A stretch of 64,000 bases of DNA from Fontivita pretiosa. Its GTDB lineage: Bacteria; Planctomycetota; Phycisphaerae; Tepidisphaerales; Tepidisphaeraceae. The notes below the pieces were generated by a model that saw only the letters and a program-made list of their open reading frames with translations, was not told the origin of the DNA and did not search any database. Where the stretch lies: contig NZ_CP191258.1 in the NCBI RefSeq assembly GCF_050410795.1, positions 1,426,001 through 1,490,000 on the forward strand, in the 5' to 3' direction. Of this stretch, positions 42,673 through 50,665 are shown one piece after another. Position 1 is the first letter of the stretch; each line of letters begins with the position of its first letter. The translations under genes were made by a program, and so were the position numbers.

Positions 42673-42737
42673 AATTCTTTTCATATAGTAACTTAGGCAA
42701 TTTGACCCTCCCGGTATTTTGGCTAATCATTTGATAG

Positions 42738-45146
42738 ATGACGACCGATATCTATCCCGTAATCGGTCGATCCCGAGCCGGCTGGCGACGAGTCGGTCGC
42801 ACCCTCCTTCATCGGGCTCGCGGGCTGGGGATGGGCCAACTCCTGCTCGGCGCAGGCCAGATGCTGAGCAACGCCGTCCGCGGCCTGACGCGCCTTTCCA
42901 AGGTCCGGGCCGCCAGTTGGAAGGGCATCATGGACCGTCTCGCGTTCGCCGTCATCTTCCTCTTGGCCATCGGATTGTGGGTTCAACCGTATCTTACTGG
43001 TCGGGGAAACTCTCAGCCGGCCGTGGCGCGATACGTCGATAACCCCCTGCCACAGGTGGAACCAACCGCCGAGATCCCCGCCTCGCAGAACAACGAGGAG
43101 CCTGCACCGCTCGCCAAGGCAGTCGAGCCGCAGCCCAGGCAGGTGAATCTGGATCCGTCTTCCCTGACGGTGCTGCGTGGCAAGCAAGGCTTCTGGCGAC
43201 TGGGGCAGACTGCCTCGGGTGTCTGGTGGTTTGTCTCTCCGGACAATCGCCTGGAGTTCCTCAATACCGTCACGACGGTTCAACCCTATCAATGGGGGCG
43301 GGACAAAACCGGCATTCACTACGTCTCGCGCGACTTTGATGGTCCAGTCGGCGGGCCGGGTGATCTGCACGCCTGGGCAACCAAAACCGCCCAACGCGTG
43401 CTGAACATGGGCTTCAAGGGCCTGGGCGCCTGGTGCCATCCCGAGTTCCACAAGCTCGACATCCCGATGACCCGAGACCTGAATCTGTGGACCTGGATCC
43501 CGCACGAGAGCAAACGCCTGTACTCACCGGGCTGGATTCCCGCCGCTGAGCACGCCATCAAGACCCAGGTTGAGCCGCTGGCGAACAACGTCAATCTCAT
43601 CGGGTATTTCATCGACAACGAGCTGGACTGGGGCGACAGCGGCGCCGGACCCAGCCAGTACTTCGATAACCTTCCCGCCGACGATCCCAACCGCCAGCAG
43701 GTCGTCAAGGTCATCCGCTCCGTCTGGGCAAGCCTGGAAGATTTCAACCGCGACTGGGGCGTGGAGCTGACGGACTGGAAAGATCTGGATACATGGCAGA
43801 AGCTGCCGCATGAGCAGCCGCAGGCGTACAGCCGGCTGTTCAGCGCCTGGCTGTCGCAACTGGCAGCCGACTACTTCCGCATCACCTGCGGGCTGATCCG
43901 CAAGTACGATCCGAACCACCTGATCCTTGGCGTGCGCTTCCGCGGCTACGCGCCGCGCGAGGTTGTCCGCGCCAGCCGCGACCTCACCGATGCCCAGTCG
44001 ATCAACTACTACGTCTCCGACGCGCGCCTCGACGCCGAGATGTTCAACATGATGTACGAGCAATCCGGCCAGCCGCTGCTGATCACCGAGTACTCCTTCC
44101 ATGCGCTGGACGGCCGCAGCGGCAACCGCAACACCGTCGGCTTCGCGGCGCAGGTGCTGGATCAACAGGCCCGCGCTGATGCCTATCGCCTGTTCACCAC
44201 CCGCGCGGCTCGCGTGCCTTACATCGTCGGCGTCGATTGGTTCCAGTGGAGCGATGAACCGCCAAGCGGACGCTCCAGCGACGGCGAGGACGTGAACTTC
44301 GGCGTCGTCGATGTGGACGACGTGCCCTATGAGCTGCTGGCCGAGAGCATTCGCAAGACCGGCCCGATGCTCAACCCGCTGCATGCTAACGCCAACGCCG
44401 ACGCCACCGCACAGGCCGACGTCTGGCGCGAGAGCTTCGCCAACAAACCCGTCATGCACGTGCCATACCTGGCCAAGCCGATCAACCTCAACGGCGAGCT
44501 GAGCGACTGGTCGATGGCGTCAAAGCTCATGGGCGTGCGGCACTCGCAGACCGTCGGCCTGGAACGATCCAAGCTCCCGCTGCCCAACGTGTTCCTGGGG
44601 TGGAACGACAACGGGCTGTACCTGGCGATGGAAGTCTTCGACAATGACATCCACGGCGCGCCGGCGCACGGCTGGTGGTGGACTCGAGACTTCGCCGAGT
44701 TCTGGATCTCCACCCGACCGGTCGCTTCCGACCAGAACAGCTACGATGTCTACTCCCACCAGTTCTTCTTCGTGCCCAACGCCTGGCCCGGCGAGGACGG
44801 GCGGCTGGGCATCGCCGGCCAGTGGCATCGCCCCGGCGACGCGTTGAAGGATCATCTCATTCCGCACCCGGATATCCGCACCGCCGTGCGTGTCCTGCCC
44901 GATCGCTATGTCGTCGAGATGCTCATTCCCGCCAGCGCGTTGAACGGCTTTGATCCGCGCAACCAGCCGGCGATGGCGTTCAACATCCACGTGCGCAACT
45001 TCCAGCACGCCACCGACTACTTCTGGTCGGCCCCCAAGGAAGTGATGACCCAGCTCCGCCCCAACACCTGGGGGCTGATGTACCTGAGCACCGATCAGCC
45101 CGCCAACATCGCCCAATCAGCGCCGCTGAAGCCCGACGCCCAGTAA
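42738..45146 (+). CDS. Membrane-anchored agarase/beta-galactosidase-like glycoside hydrolase with CBM9-like tail
   Basis: An 802-residue protein. A basic N-terminus precedes one transmembrane helix (about 65-85, DRLAFAVIFLLAIGLWVQ). A TIM-barrel of the GH-A type follows, with candidate catalytic residues E295 (in FIDNELDWGD) and E451 (in LITEYSFHALD), similar to beta-agarases. Residues about 585-790 form a DOMON/CBM9-like sugar-binding domain (LNGELSDW, GLYLAMEVFDNDI, EFWIS). The first methionine is poorly supported, and internal starts before the helix are possible. Probably surface-anchored breakdown of algal galactans. Confidence 0.8.
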   Translation: MTTDIYPVIGRSRAGWRRVGRTLLHRARGLGMGQLLLGAGQMLSNAVRGLTRLSKVRAASWKGIMDRLAFAVIFLLAIGLWVQPYLTGRGNSQPAVARYVDNPLPQVEPTAEIPASQNNEEPAPLAKAVEPQPRQVNLDPSSLTVLRGKQGFWRLGQTASGVWWFVSPDNRLEFLNTVTTVQPYQWGRDKTGIHYVSRDFDGPVGGPGDLHAWATKTAQRVLNMGFKGLGAWCHPEFHKLDIPMTRDLNLWTWIPHESKRLYSPGWIPAAEHAIKTQVEPLANNVNLIGYFIDNELDWGDSGAGPSQYFDNLPADDPNRQQVVKVIRSVWASLEDFNRDWGVELTDWKDLDTWQKLPHEQPQAYSRLFSAWLSQLAADYFRITCGLIRKYDPNHLILGVRFRGYAPREVVRASRDLTDAQSINYYVSDARLDAEMFNMMYEQSGQPLLITEYSFHALDGRSGNRNTVGFAAQVLDQQARADAYRLFTTRAARVPYIVGVDWFQWSDEPPSGRSSDGEDVNFGVVDVDDVPYELLAESIRKTGPMLNPLHANANADATAQADVWRESFANKPVMHVPYLAKPINLNGELSDWSMASKLMGVRHSQTVGLERSKLPLPNVFLGWNDNGLYLAMEVFDNDIHGAPAHGWWWTRDFAEFWISTRPVASDQNSYDVYSHQFFFVPNAWPGEDGRLGIAGQWHRPGDALKDHLIPHPDIRTAVRVLPDRYVVEMLIPASALNGFDPRNQPAMAFNIHVRNFQHATDYFWSAPKEVMTQLRPNTWGLMYLSTDQPANIAQSAPLKPDAQ

Positions 45147-45174
45147 CTCCTGCTCATCTTTCATCGTTCTGGCT

Positions 45175-45768
45175 TCATCCTTCATTCCTTTCCTTCCCGC
45201 AACCTTCCGGCACGTAGTTCCCGGTCGATAACAGCAGTTTGAATGCCTCCTCGGACGTGAGCGCGGTCATCCGCGCCTTGTTCCGCGCCGCGAAATACAG
45301 CTTGCCCTGAATCGGATTCGGCGCGTTGGGCACGAAGACACAGATCGTGTCGGGGTCTCCTGGAATACCTTGCCCGCTGGTGAAGCCCAGCGTGCGCATC
45401 TGCCCGGTCTCATCGGGCACGAGCACGACCCTGGCGAACATGCCTTCCCCGCCGCCGGGTGTCAGCGATATTTGCTTCCACGCCCGGTAGATCGGCTTGA
45501 TGACCGGCAGGCGTTCCAGCAGCGCGTCGATCTTCGCCAGGGCCCATTTGCCGATCGAGAGCGTGACGAGGACGCCGACGACATAGACCGCGACGATCGC
45601 GATCAGCGCTCCGAGGAACGGGATCGGCTTGCCAAACAGGTAATTCGAGATCCCGCGCGTCCACGCATCGACCTGCACGATCAGGAAGATCGTGATCGCC
45701 ACAGGCAGAGCCGCGAAGATTCCCGCCAAAAACGTGTTGCGAAGATGCGTCTGAAATCGCCTTTGCAT
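45175..45768 (-). CDS. DUF502 membrane protein
   Basis: A 197-residue inner-membrane protein of the DUF502 family, with two transmembrane helices (FLAGIFAALPVAITIFLIV and GALIAIVAVYVVGVLVTLS) and a soluble domain with the conserved PGGGEG...VVLVPDETGQ...GFTSGQG and VFVPNAPNP phrases. Function not established. The ATG at 45768 gives the usual family start. It converges on the agarase-like gene with 28 bases between. Confidence 0.88.
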   Translation of the reverse strand: MQRRFQTHLRNTFLAGIFAALPVAITIFLIVQVDAWTRGISNYLFGKPIPFLGALIAIVAVYVVGVLVTLSIGKWALAKIDALLERLPVIKPIYRAWKQISLTPGGGEGMFARVVLVPDETGQMRTLGFTSGQGIPGDPDTICVFVPNAPNPIQGKLYFAARNKARMTALTSEEAFKLLLSTGNYVPEGCGKERNEG

Positions 45769-45868
45769 GGTGGGGATTGTTCTGGCCCGAAGCCGGATCT
45801 GCAACGCGCGATGCTCCGCGCCTGGCGTAAACGATGGACCGACTCGTGGCGAATCCCGGCGTGTTTTC

Positions 45869-45874
45869 TATACT
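45869..45874 (+). promoter_or_regulatory. -10 box TATACT adjacent to the argG start
   Basis: TATACT lies 7 bases before the argG ATG (45882), with no Shine-Dalgarno sequence between them. If used, transcription would start at or next to the ATG and give a leaderless mRNA. The -35 region is not recognisable. Confidence 0.45.
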
Positions 45875-45881
45875 GTCCGCC

Positions 45882-47105
45882 ATGTCCAACTCCGATTCGA
45901 ACCCGAAGAAAATCGTCCTCGCCTACAGCGGCGGGCTGGATACTTCCGTCATTCTTCCCTGGCTCAAGGAGCGTTACCCGGGCGTGAAGCTGGTCGCATT
46001 CGCGGCCGAGCTCGGGCAGGGCGACGAGCTGAAGGGGATCGAAGACAAGGCCTACAAAAGCGGCGCCGATGAGGTTGTCGTGATGGACCTGCGGCAGGAG
46101 TTCGCCGAGAAGTACTGCTTCCCCATGCTGCGGGCGCACGCGATCTACGAACAGGACTATCTGCTGGGCACGAGCATCGCACGGCCACTGATCGCGGCCA
46201 AGCAGGTCGAGGTGGCGCATCAGACCGGTGCCGACGCGGTGGCCCACGGCGCCACCGGCAAGGGCAACGATCAGGTGCGTTTCGAGCTGACGTACATGGC
46301 CCTGGACCCGAAGCTCAAGATCATCGCGCCATGGAAGGACACGCGCTTCGAGCTGCGCGATCGCGAGAGCGCTGTCGAATATGCGCAGAAAAAGGGAATC
46401 CCCATCACCGTCAGCAAGACCAAAATCTACAGCCAGGATCGCAACCTCTGGCACATCTCCCACGAAGGCGCCGAGATCGAGCACCCGGATGCCGAGCCGA
46501 ACTGGCAGGCCTGCCTGACGATGGTCACCCCACCGGAAAAAGCGCCGAATGAGCCGGAAATCGTCGAGGTCGAGTTCGAGCGGGGCAACCCGGTCGCGGT
46601 GAACGGCAGGCGCCTGCCGCCGCACGAGATCGTCATCGAGCTGAACAGAATAGGCGGCACGCACGGCGTGGGCGTGACCGTGCTGGCGGAAAATCGTCTG
46701 GTCGGAATGAAATCCCGCGGCGTCTACGAGACGCCCGGCGGAACGATCCTCTACGAGGCTCACAAGGCCCTGGAACAGATCTGCCTGGAGCGTGACACGC
46801 TGCACTACAAGCTGCTGGTCGCGCAGCGCTACGCCGAGCTGGTCTATTACGGGCAATGGTTCCACCCGCTGCGCGAAGCGCTTCAGGCCTTCGTCGATCA
46901 CACCAACGCCACCGTCACCGGCATCGCCAGGGTGCGGCTCTACAAGGGCCGGGCCATGCACGTCGGCGCGAAAAGCCCCTATTCGCTGTACGATCCGCAA
47001 CTGGCCAGTTTCAGCATGGAAGGTTACGACGTAACGGCCGCACGCGGGTTCATCGACCTGTTCGGCCTGCCGATGAAAGTCGCCAGCCAGGCGAAACGAT
47101 GGTAG
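45882..47105 (+). CDS. argG: Argininosuccinate synthase
   Basis: A 407-residue enzyme joining citrulline and aspartate with ATP to make argininosuccinate (arginine biosynthesis, cytosolic). The N-terminal ATP pyrophosphatase P-loop AYSGGLDTSV is at residues 14-23; other family signatures are HGATGKGNDQVRFE and GIPITVSKTKIYSQDRNLWH. Length and domain order are normal for type II synthases. The ATG at 45882 is chosen because it gives the family-typical N-terminus; a frame open further upstream runs through the promoter. A perfect terminator follows. Confidence 0.95.
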   Translation: MSNSDSNPKKIVLAYSGGLDTSVILPWLKERYPGVKLVAFAAELGQGDELKGIEDKAYKSGADEVVVMDLRQEFAEKYCFPMLRAHAIYEQDYLLGTSIARPLIAAKQVEVAHQTGADAVAHGATGKGNDQVRFELTYMALDPKLKIIAPWKDTRFELRDRESAVEYAQKKGIPITVSKTKIYSQDRNLWHISHEGAEIEHPDAEPNWQACLTMVTPPEKAPNEPEIVEVEFERGNPVAVNGRRLPPHEIVIELNRIGGTHGVGVTVLAENRLVGMKSRGVYETPGGTILYEAHKALEQICLERDTLHYKLLVAQRYAELVYYGQWFHPLREALQAFVDHTNATVTGIARVRLYKGRAMHVGAKSPYSLYDPQLASFSMEGYDVTAARGFIDLFGLPMKVASQAKRW

Positions 47106-47111
47106 CACAAT

Positions 47112-47141
47112 CAGCCCCGGGTATGCCCCCGGGGCTGTTTT
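47112..47141 (+). terminator. Rho-independent terminator after argG
   Basis: CAGCCCCGGG (47112-47121) pairs perfectly with CCCGGGGCTG (47128-47137) around TATGCC, followed by TTTT. It begins 6 bases after the argG stop codon. Confidence 0.93.
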
Positions 47142-47274
47142 GCGCAAGTCGCGTTATAGCCTTCAGGCCGGTTTCTACTCTGGTTTTCCTTGCACAAGGT
47201 CTATGTTTCGACGACCATGAATGCGCGTCGGGCAGGCGATTCTCGCACTGCGGTCCCAGCGCGGAGGCGGGGCC

Positions 47275-48066
47275 ATGAACGCTCAATGGCTGCTCGGTTG
47301 GTGGAACCTGGTCTTTCTGGTGCCATTTGCACTGGCACTGCTGTATCTGGGGGTCTATACCCTCAGCGGCTGGACCTTCGGCGACGCCGACGCAGACATG
47401 GACTCGGACGTTGACTCCGACCTCGACGCCGATGCCGATATGGACGCCGACGCCGACGTCGATGCCCACGCAGACGTCGATGCCGAAGCCGATCACGATC
47501 TGCCCCACGCCGAGCATGATGTTGAGACTGACGGCTCGGCACTGGGTTCGGCGCTGTGGGCGGGCCTGAGTTTTCTTGGCGTGGGACAGGTCCCGCTCAG
47601 CATCGTCATGATGATCCTGCTGCTGACCTGGGGCGGAATCGGATTCGCCACCAATCAGCTCGCCCGCGAGCATGTCGGCCAGTCCTGGCACGTCGCCATG
47701 TATTCACTGCCGCTGGCGGCGATCGCGAGCCTGCTGATCACCAGCGGCACCAGCCGCGCCATCAACCGCTTCATGCCGCTGAACCTCAGCACCGCCAAGC
47801 GACGTCACGAACTGCTCGGAAGCGGCGGGGAAGTGATTTTGCCGGTCGATTCGAAATTCGGCCTGGTCAGCGTCCGCGATGAATCCGGCGACCTGTACCA
47901 GGTCCCCTGTCGGTTGGAATGCGGCGACGACGAGCATCGCGTGATCCCCAAAGGCGCGCGGGTCAAACTCGTCGCCTACAGCGCAAAGGAATCGCTGTTT
48001 TACGTGCTGCCGGTATCAAAGTCCGTCTACGCCAGCAGCGAGTCGAAGACAAAACAGAAAAGCTGA
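47275..48066 (+). CDS. YqiJ-like (DUF1449/NfeD-type) membrane protein
   Basis: A 263-residue membrane protein upstream of a flotillin. It has helix 1 at residues 10-30, an Asp/Ala repeat tract (about 36-75: DADADMDSDVDSDLDADADM and so on), two or three more helices (LSIVMMILLLTWGGIGFATN, MYSLPLAAIASLLITSGTS) and a C-terminal OB-fold-like part (GGEVILPVDSKFGLVSVRDE). This is the YqiJ layout; YqiJ/NfeD proteins pair with flotillins in membrane microdomains. The ATG at 47275 follows GGAGG. The acidic repeat may bind divalent cations. Confidence 0.8.
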   Translation: MNAQWLLGWWNLVFLVPFALALLYLGVYTLSGWTFGDADADMDSDVDSDLDADADMDADADVDAHADVDAEADHDLPHAEHDVETDGSALGSALWAGLSFLGVGQVPLSIVMMILLLTWGGIGFATNQLAREHVGQSWHVAMYSLPLAAIASLLITSGTSRAINRFMPLNLSTAKRRHELLGSGGEVILPVDSKFGLVSVRDESGDLYQVPCRLECGDDEHRVIPKGARVKLVAYSAKESLFYVLPVSKSVYASSESKTKQKS

Positions 48067-48171
48067 CCGCGCACAGACTCCGCGGGCCGCGCCCAGGCGC
48101 AGGCCACGCCGCGGCAACCCGGCGACTGTGTGACACGATCGGTCGGCGTCTTTCCGAAACGGGGTGTTGTC

Positions 48172-50064
48172 ATGGTGTTATTCATCTTCTTCCTTGCCGG
48201 TGCGGCGGCGGCGGTGGCGTCGTTCATGGTCCCGGGACTGAACAACACCCAGCGGGTGCTGATGCTGGCCGGCGGACTCGTGCTGCTCGGCCTGGTCGCC
48301 ATCGTCGCGGTGGTCACTCGACTGTATCGCAAGGCGTCGGCGAATATGGCGTTCGTGCGCACCGGCGGCGCGGGGGTCAAGGTGGTGCAGGACGGCGGCG
48401 CGATCGTCGTGCCCGTGCTCCACAACGTCATCCCCGTCTCCCTGGAAACCATGCGACTCAACGTCGAACGCCGCGGGCCGCATGCACTGATCACCAAAGA
48501 CAACCTGCGAGTGGACCTCTCGGCCGAGTTCTACATCAAGGTCCAGGCCAACCGCGACGACATCCTCCAGGCCGCCCGCTCGCTGGGCAACCGCAGCGTT
48601 CATCCCGAAGCCGTCAGCGAGCTGGTGCAGGAAAAACTGGTCAGCGCGCTGCGGACGGTGGCGGCCACCAAGGACCTGGTCGAGCTTCACTCCAAACGCG
48701 ACGAGTTCGCCTCTTCCGTGCAGCAGATCGTCACGCACGACTTGGCCAGCAACGGCCTGACGCTGGAGTCGGTGACGATTTCCTCGCTGGACCAGACCGA
48801 TCCCACTCAGCTCCAGGAACGCAACGTCTTCGACGCCCAGGGCCTGCGCAAGATCGCCGAGATCACCATGAAGGCCAAGGTCGATCGCAATGAGATCGAG
48901 CAGGAATCACAGAAGCAAGTGGTGCAGAAGAACGTTGCGACTCGCAAGCAAGTCCTGGACATGGAGCGTGACCAGGCGGAGTTCGAGGCCGAGCAGAAGG
49001 CCAAAGTCGCCAACGTTCGCGCCGAGCGCGAGCGTCAGATCGCGGAGTTCAAGATCCAGCAGGACGAGGCGGTTTCGCGGCGCGACATCGAGAAGATGAA
49101 GAACATCGAAACCGCGGAGGTGGAGCGGACGCTTGCGGTGGAGCAGGCGAACATCGCCAAGCAGATCGCGCTGATCGCCAGGCTCAAGGAGCAGGAGACC
49201 GCCAACATCCTGAAGAAGCAGGCGATCGAAGTGGCCGAGCGGGCGCGCGAGGTGGCGGTGGCGGAAAAGGAGCGCGAGCGCGCCGCGGCGCAGGCGGAGA
49301 TGCTGGCAACCGAGGCGGAGCGGGAAAAGGCGCAGCAGTCGGTCGTGACCGTGCAGGTCACTTCCGAGGCCGAGCGCGAGGCCGCCAAACGCCTCATCGC
49401 CGCTCAGAACGAGGCCCGCCAGAAGCAGGTTCGCGATCAGACCGAAGCGGACGTGCTGGCGTACATGAAGGTCAAGGAAGCCGAGGCCCAGCGCCAGGCC
49501 GCCCAGATGCAGTACGAGGCGAAGCTGCGGCTCGCCGAGGCCGACGCCCAGGCCGCCGCCAAGCACGCCGACGGCGATCGCGCCGTCAAAATGGTCGATG
49601 TCAATGTCGAACGCGAGAAGGTCAATGTCGAGCAGGCGCGCGTCGATGTCGAACGCCAGAGCCTGGCCAACAAGAGCGAATTCGAGGAGGCAGCGCTGAA
49701 GTTCGAGCTGGAGAAGCTGCGGATCCAGGCGGAGAAGGAGTTCCGCATCGCCGCCGCCACGGCGCTGGGCAACATGCTGGCCAAGGCGAACATGCAGATT
49801 TTCGGCGACCCGACGACGATGGCGCAGATGAGCGAGAAGTTCATGCGCGCCGCGGCACTGGGCAATGGCGTGGACGGGCTGCTGCGCACGCTGCCGGACG
49901 AAGGACAGGAGCTGCTGGCCAAGATCGGCACGGCGGTGGCGAATTCGCTCAAGCCCGCCGACGGCAATGGCGCCGGCGCCGCGGCCGCCGCCCCGACGCC
50001 CACTCCGCCGGGAAATGTTCCCGTCGCCGAGTCGCGCCCCACGCCTCCCAAAGCCAGAGGCTAA
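48172..50064 (+). CDS. Flotillin-like SPFH protein (YqiK type)
   Basis: A 630-residue protein. N-terminal hydrophobic segments (residues 1-20 and 30-50) are followed by an SPFH/band-7 domain (about 60-240: PHALITKDNLRVDLSAEFYI, LTLESVTISSLDQTD), a long coiled coil of Glu/Ala/Lys/Arg-rich heptads (about 240-520) and a Pro/Ala-rich tail. It forms oligomers in membrane microdomains. It lies 105 bases after the YqiJ-like gene in the same direction, the conserved YqiJ-YqiK arrangement. The ATG at 48172 is chosen; the GTG at 48130 would add 14 residues before the membrane segment. Confidence 0.9.
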   Translation: MVLFIFFLAGAAAAVASFMVPGLNNTQRVLMLAGGLVLLGLVAIVAVVTRLYRKASANMAFVRTGGAGVKVVQDGGAIVVPVLHNVIPVSLETMRLNVERRGPHALITKDNLRVDLSAEFYIKVQANRDDILQAARSLGNRSVHPEAVSELVQEKLVSALRTVAATKDLVELHSKRDEFASSVQQIVTHDLASNGLTLESVTISSLDQTDPTQLQERNVFDAQGLRKIAEITMKAKVDRNEIEQESQKQVVQKNVATRKQVLDMERDQAEFEAEQKAKVANVRAERERQIAEFKIQQDEAVSRRDIEKMKNIETAEVERTLAVEQANIAKQIALIARLKEQETANILKKQAIEVAERAREVAVAEKERERAAAQAEMLATEAEREKAQQSVVTVQVTSEAEREAAKRLIAAQNEARQKQVRDQTEADVLAYMKVKEAEAQRQAAQMQYEAKLRLAEADAQAAAKHADGDRAVKMVDVNVEREKVNVEQARVDVERQSLANKSEFEEAALKFELEKLRIQAEKEFRIAAATALGNMLAKANMQIFGDPTTMAQMSEKFMRAAALGNGVDGLLRTLPDEGQELLAKIGTAVANSLKPADGNGAGAAAAAPTPTPPGNVPVAESRPTPPKARG

Positions 50065-50166
50065 GCGTTCCATGACCAGGTCCGCTTGATGAGTTAATTG
50101 ACCAGGCTCCCCCGACTACTTCAGTGTTGGTCATTGGGATTTGGTCTTTTTGATCTGGAGATGCTG

Positions 50167-50610
50167 ATGGGTCTTCGAGACGAGCTTGTTGCCCTGGGCA
50201 TACCCATTCCTGAAGAGCTGCCCATCGACCGACTGGCGGAGATGCTGGGCGAGCGGCCATGCCGCAACACGCTGAGCCTGGTCGGGCTGAGCACGGTACT
50301 GTTTTTCGCGGCGGAGAAACAGCATAACCCGAAGGTGCGCGACATCTACGACGCGCTGATCTACTGCGCGACGGCGATCTCGGTGGGCTACGCCGACATC
50401 TTTCCCCGCACGCCGGTCGGGAAAGTGCTGGGCGCGATCCTGATGACGCTCGGCCCGGCGCTGGCCGCCCGCACCGTCGAAGGTCCCCGCACCCAACGAC
50501 ATGACGGAACCCAACAACAGATTCTCCAGACGCTGCGGCAGATTCTCCAGCAGCTCCAGACCGCGCCAGTCGCAACCCCGCCAGGCGCAGCGGACACCGC
50601 CGCCAATTGA
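50167..50610 (+). CDS. Minimal two-helix ion-channel-like protein
   Basis: A 147-residue protein. A soluble N-terminal segment (residues 1-40) is followed by helix 1 (TLSLVGLSTVLFFAAEKQ), a pore-helix and filter region ALIYCATAISVGYADIFPRT, helix 2 (GKVLGAILMTLGPALAAR) and a Gln-rich tail. The filter TAISVGYAD resembles the potassium filter TVGYGD, with the second Gly replaced by Ala. The family is Ion_trans_2-like. The ATG at 50167 follows GGAG at proper spacing. Ion selectivity cannot be predicted. Confidence 0.68.
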   Translation: MGLRDELVALGIPIPEELPIDRLAEMLGERPCRNTLSLVGLSTVLFFAAEKQHNPKVRDIYDALIYCATAISVGYADIFPRTPVGKVLGAILMTLGPALAARTVEGPRTQRHDGTQQQILQTLRQILQQLQTAPVATPPGAADTAAN

Positions 50611-50665
50611 TCGCTCTCATGGCGGACCCGTTCGCAGGCGTCATGAATAAAAGGCACAGCGGCGA

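Larger units (their letters stand above)
42029..42737. other. Intergenic region with REP repeats and AT-rich promoter zone
   Basis: About 700 bases without a supported gene between divergent fusA and the agarase-like gene. Near fusA it holds an inverted repeat (listed separately). The part from 42600 to 42730 is markedly AT-rich for this genome, with a small hairpin TACGAC/GTCGTA (42634-42650), a CRP-like palindrome and CATATAG-type -10 candidates, so it probably carries the promoter of the agarase-like gene. No tRNA or other RNA was recognised. Confidence 0.5.

Noticed and set aside
42029..42737. tRNA or riboswitch in the large fusA upstream region.
   Set aside because: No cloverleaf with a GGTTCRANNCC-type T arm and no recognised riboswitch core; the clear structure is a REP-type inverted repeat.
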